From Pseudomonadota bacterium (lineage in GTDB: Bacteria; Desulfobacterota; Desulfobulbia; Desulfobulbales; JAGXFP01): a stretch of DNA of 8,640 nt. The notes below the pieces were generated by a model. The model was not told the DNA's origin. It was given only the letters and a program-made list of their open reading frames with translations, and ran no database searches. The stretch lies in assembly GCA_030673265.1 (NCBI GenBank), contig DAOVJK010000116.1:1-8640 (forward strand). The letters run 5' to 3'. Positions 6,371 to 8,640 of the stretch are shown piece by piece. Numbering within the stretch: the stretch's first letter is position 1; every line of letters starts with the position of its first letter. Made by a program: the position numbers and the translations under genes.

Positions 6371-7189
6371 TCAAAACAGTTTACCGGTCATGTTGTGCTT
6401 TACAATAAGGGCCCGGAACATCTCGACGAGCCCACGGGTTATGGTGTAGATGAATTCAATATTGAGATTATCCGGGGCGGTAGAATCAAAATAGATACTT
6501 AGTTTTGAGGCAAAATCATCCTCTGCCAGCCAATAATTGATGACCATCGGCAGTTTTGGCAGGGGGTGGATCAGCAGGGAATAGTCGGTGTCAATCCCGC
6601 CGGTAATCTCTTTGGCGCCAAAAAGATCCATCAGTTCAAAAAAGAGCTCGGTATGTCCATCAACCAGTTGTCTCATATCCTCTTCGCAGCGATGACTGAA
6701 AAAGCGGCTCCAGTCGGCACTCCCCTGCAGTTGTTTGAAAGGCAGCCAGTTCTCACAGATTGTTTTTCCCTGACCATGGATGACGTAGCTGAGAATCGGG
6801 CCATGAATCCATATATTCGTATGACAAACTGAGTTCAATTCGCCGTAACTATCAATGATAAAATCTCTACCCAGGCAATTGATGGCGACGGTGTCACCGT
6901 TGGCCACCGCGCCAAGTTTTTCGGCAACCGAAGCAAGATCGATTTTTTCCACTTCCTGCTTCAGACCAGTTAGTTGGTCCGCCATCTCACCCTCGAAGTT
7001 TTTTCGAGGTACTGTTTCTCCGATGATGCTTTGAATTGTTTGGTCATCAAGATCCGGACAGTCGGTAATTTTCTTCTGGCCCTGGATTACTGCCGCAGCA
7101 AAGGCCAGGCATGAGGGAAGCAGACACTTCCGGCAGTTTGATTTATTGAGCAGTTTATAAATTTCCAACGGGGTATTCAGTGCAGACAT
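6371..7189 (-). CDS. 4Fe-4S protein with DUF3786-like domain
   Basis: The 272-residue protein starts with a four-cysteine 4Fe-4S module: C19-x2-C22-x4-C27-x16-C44, in the context NCRKC...SCLAFA...CPD. This is the short domain known from the large subunit of the corrinoid iron-sulfur protein and from RnfB. After a helical linker (about 60-95), residues 100-262 resemble DUF3786, with INCLGRDF, WIHGPILSYVIHG, ADWSRFFSHRCE, LIHPLPKLP and YFDSTAPDNLNIE. The biochemical role of DUF3786 is unknown to me. There is no signal peptide or membrane segment, so it is probably cytoplasmic. The ATG has AGGAG 8 nt upstream. It lies 113 bp after the Fe-S/LuxR regulator on the same strand with no terminator between them, so co-transcription is likely. 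The domain call rests on remembered family features. Confidence 0.88.
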   Translation of the reverse strand: MSALNTPLEIYKLLNKSNCRKCLLPSCLAFAAAVIQGQKKITDCPDLDDQTIQSIIGETVPRKNFEGEMADQLTGLKQEVEKIDLASVAEKLGAVANGDTVAINCLGRDFIIDSYGELNSVCHTNIWIHGPILSYVIHGQGKTICENWLPFKQLQGSADWSRFFSHRCEEDMRQLVDGHTELFFELMDLFGAKEITGGIDTDYSLLIHPLPKLPMVINYWLAEDDFASKLSIYFDSTAPDNLNIEFIYTITRGLVEMFRALIVKHNMTGKLF

Positions 7190-7191
7190 GA

Positions 7192-7223
7192 CACCATCTC
7201 CTGTAAATGTTCATGGGATGGTG
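7192..7223 (-). promoter_or_regulatory. Hairpin overlapping the ribosome binding site of the DUF3786-like gene
   Basis: On the minus strand CACCATC (7223-7217) pairs perfectly with GATGGTG (7198-7192) around an 18-nt loop. AGGAG (7202-7198) shares its last G with the stem, and the ATG follows at 7189. The stem would place the ribosome binding site at the edge of a hairpin and could make translation conditional. The pairing is seen; control is inferred. Confidence 0.4.
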
Positions 7224-7302
7224 ATCAGAAAATCATTAATCTTAAAAAATGAAATCGCCTGTTTGGGGGATACGGTCGTTTTTTTATCAGATTTTTATCG
7301 GA

Positions 7303-8082
7303 TCAGAGGACGTTATTGAGGGAGGCCCAAACCGCAGCCGTAGCCCGGTCATTCACCCCAAGCTTGTCGTAGATATGGGTGACATGGCTCTTGACTGTGT
7401 GCTGGCTGATCGAAAGAGTTGCTGCAATTTCAGGATTGGAAGAACCGCTTGCCAAAAGTCGAAGAACCTCCACTTCCCGCTCGGTGAGCAGATCCCCCGG
7501 CCCAGACAGATTATTCTGCTCTTTACTGATGTTCAATTCAACCGTCGAGGCAAGATTGCCGTCCCGATCAAAGATCGGATAAACAGCCTTTTGGGCTATG
7601 GGTTTTGAAAAATCAGGACATTCGCTGGTAGTAGCCTGGCCTTTACTTAAAAATGCGGCAAAGGCAAGACAACTTTCCTGGCCGCATTTTCTACAATTTG
7701 TTTTGGGAAGGAGTTGGTAGATATCAATTGGTGATAAACGGCCAATTGTTTCGTAGTCCGGTTGAATCGTCTCCTGCTTTTCATACACTTCATTGAGATA
7801 CTCCAGTAAACGGTCACCGAAAAGGTATACGGAATCTTCATCGGGAAAGGCTGCGGCAATGATCTCGGAGGAATATAAGGTACAGAGAATCTCCTCGAAA
7901 ACAAATTGGATGCGGTCCGGGTTCGAGGAGTATTTTGCTTCAGGGCGAGTGGCATTCAGATATGGGAAAAGAGGACGGAGATCCTGCACAACCTCAAATC
8001 GGGCCCCCATTCTAGGCCCAACAATGTTCATTATCCCGAACCTGTTTACTGATATGTTTTTATAACCGGCCAGAAATCCCAT
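7303..8082 (-). CDS. LuxR-type transcriptional regulator with an internal 4Fe-4S module
   Basis: The protein (259 residues from the ATG at 8082) has three parts. Residues 1-110 form a domain I do not recognise (GYKNISVNRFGIMNIVGPRMGARFE..., then helices). The middle is a 4Fe-4S module, C130-x2-C133-x4-C138-x16-C155, after an IYQLLPKTN lead-in. A linker of about 40 residues leads to a LuxR/NarL helix-turn-helix at about 199-253 (LTEREVEVLRLLASG, NPEIAATLSIS, TVKSHVTHIYDKLGV). No receiver-domain Asp/Lys pattern or autoinducer-binding domain is visible, so it is probably a one-component sensor in which the cluster reports oxygen, redox or metal status. A TTG at 8100 would add six residues. ATG at 8082 is preferred because GGGGAG precedes it, although the 3-nt spacing is short. 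The DUF3786-like Fe-S gene follows and is its likely partner or target. Confidence 0.9.
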   Translation of the reverse strand: MGFLAGYKNISVNRFGIMNIVGPRMGARFEVVQDLRPLFPYLNATRPEAKYSSNPDRIQFVFEEILCTLYSSEIIAAAFPDEDSVYLFGDRLLEYLNEVYEKQETIQPDYETIGRLSPIDIYQLLPKTNCRKCGQESCLAFAAFLSKGQATTSECPDFSKPIAQKAVYPIFDRDGNLASTVELNISKEQNNLSGPGDLLTEREVEVLRLLASGSSNPEIAATLSISQHTVKSHVTHIYDKLGVNDRATAAVWASLNNVL

Positions 8083-8113
8083 TCGCTCCCCATCATGCAA
8101 AATGCTAAAGTGA

Positions 8114-8169
8114 GTGTAACTAATTTTATTACACCGGAAAGGGATTTAAGACAACTTTGCGCCAAAGTT
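8114..8169 (-). promoter_or_regulatory. Putative promoter with two dyad operators for the Fe-S/LuxR regulator
   Basis: On the minus strand TTGTCT (8154-8149) and TAATAA (8131-8126) are 17 bp apart, a plausible though imperfect sigma-70 promoter placed 44 bp before the ATG. A perfect 17-bp palindrome, AACTTTG-N3-CAAAGTT (8153-8169), abuts the -35. A second dyad, GTGTAA-N9-TTACAC (8114-8134), covers the -10. Such sites could serve for autoregulation by the encoded regulator; this is inference. Confidence 0.45.
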
Positions 8170-8196
8170 CAGAGCCATTTTTCGGGTTAGGAAAGG

Positions 8197-8312
8197 GGGG
8201 CCAATCTTCTATCTTTGTGTTTTTGCCCCTAAAAACGTCATTATAACCCCTGAAAAGGCCTGTTTTCAGCAATGATTATATATGATTTCAGACAGTTAGC
8301 GTGGTCCGACCC
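8197..8312. repeat. Dispersed intergenic repeat, copy C (complete)
   Basis: These 116 bp are almost identical to copy B and in the same orientation, about 2.03 kb away. They lie just upstream of the Fe-S/LuxR promoter, so B and C bracket the two Fe-S genes as direct repeats. The minus-strand TATAAT (8245-8240) is conserved. Similarity ends after GTGGTCCGACCCCAGCG, where the tandem-repeat region of the right edge begins. Confidence 0.9.
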
Positions 8313-8339
8313 CAGCGAACCAAAAATGATTCCGTATTT

Positions 8340-8389
8340 CCCAATAGGTACGGATTCCGCCTATCCCAATAGGTACGGATTCCGCCTAT
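8340..8389. repeat. Two tandem copies of a 25-bp palindromic unit
   Basis: Positions 8340-8364 and 8365-8389 are identical. A decayed partial unit (GATTCCGTATTT, 8328-8339) precedes them. Each unit contains AATAGG-TA-CGGA-T-TCCG-CCTAT, a dyad with a 2-nt bulge, and the unit junction forms CCTAT-CCCA-ATAGG. The layout resembles clustered protein-binding sites or iterons. Confidence 0.85.
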
Positions 8390-8600
8390 TCCTCAATTCA
8401 AGGTCTTGGCAAAATCGGGAAAACCAAACAAAATTTAAGATCAAAAATATCTAGTATTGACAAGAGATGATCTCTCTGATTCATTGTCAGGAAAGACAAT
8501 GCGTATGATAGGGGTGAAAAAACAATCGTGCCACATAATCGAATTTTAACTCTGTTAAGGTGCTGACCAGGAATAAGTCCAAAGTGATAGGTCGCTTTCC
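8390..8600. other. Gene-free stretch with small hairpins
   Basis: No coding region is supported. The stretch holds AGAGA-TGA-TCTCT (8463-8475) and a perfect 7-bp hairpin CATTGTC-N6-GACAATG (8482-8501). A TTGACA hexamer (8457-8462) is present, but no good -10 lies 16-18 bp downstream. Confidence 0.5.
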
Positions 8601-8627
8601 ACCTATTCCAATAGGTTAGTCTTCCGC
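8587..8627. repeat. Diverged further copy of the 25-bp unit with ATAGGT half-sites
   Basis: ATAGGT (8587-8592), ACCTAT (8601-8606) and ATAGGT (8611-8616) occur in alternating orientation; ACCTATT-CC-AATAGGT (8601-8616) is a perfect palindrome. CCAATAGGT-N5-TTCCGC (8608-8627) follows the same pattern as the tandem unit at 8341-8360. The repeat cluster therefore probably continues beyond the right edge. Confidence 0.6.
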
Positions 8628-8640
8628 AGAATATCTGTTA

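Noticed and set aside
8159..8176. Possible sigma-54 -24/-12 promoter (TTTGGCGC on the minus strand)
   Set aside because: The required GC of the -12 element is missing at the right spacing.
8328..8389. Possible CRISPR-like array
   Set aside because: The units abut with no spacers, only two are perfect, and no cas gene is present.
8272..8454. Plus-strand frame of 60 codons
   Set aside because: It begins inside repeat copy C and reads through the tandem 25-bp repeats, so it is an accident of repeat sequence.

Overview
All six genes supported here lie on the minus strand. The window looks like a chromosomal stretch of an anaerobic Gram-negative bacterium. A Desulfobacterota (Desulfobulbia-like) origin is my best inference: two neighbouring genes carry the four-cysteine 4Fe-4S module known from the corrinoid iron-sulfur protein of anaerobes, one of them has a DUF3786-like body, and the spaces between genes are full of dispersed repeats and hairpins. 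No rRNA, tRNA, CRISPR array or transposase gene was seen.

Left part (1-3909), read in the direction of transcription: a DEAD-box RNA helicase (3909-2740), a 415-base hairpin-rich gap, a full-length YcaO (2324-678), and an RluA-family pseudouridine synthase that runs off the left edge (681-1). YcaO and the pseudouridine synthase overlap by a few bases. All three families act on RNA or the ribosome, so this half reads as a translation or ribosome-maturation neighbourhood. The synthase has no ATG, GTG or TTG at the expected start; an AUA codon behind a good AGGAG is the best candidate.

Middle (3941-6279): a long, unusual short-chain dehydrogenase-like protein (5928-4357). It has a basic N-terminal region, a CxxC/CxxC zinc-finger-like site, a large insertion in the Rossmann domain, and Thr where the catalytic Tyr of YxxxK should be. 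It is bracketed by copies of a dispersed intergenic repeat. The left copy is split by a 309-bp transposase-less element with 18-bp inverted ends and a TTAG target duplication; the uninterrupted copies elsewhere in the window show the empty site directly.

Right part (6164-8313): two Fe-S genes lie between two nearly identical direct repeats of about 115 bp. The first (8082-7303) is a one-component regulator with a novel-looking N-terminal domain, a central 4Fe-4S module and a C-terminal LuxR-type helix-turn-helix. The second (7189-6371) has a related 4Fe-4S module fused to a DUF3786-like domain. A promoter with two dyads precedes the regulator, and a hairpin overlaps the ribosome binding site of the second gene. 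My inference is a redox- or metal-responsive regulator paired with a client Fe-S protein, and I consider this the most interesting system in the window.

The right edge (8330-8640) has no gene. It holds a tandem 25-bp palindromic repeat and further copies of its ATAGGT half-site.
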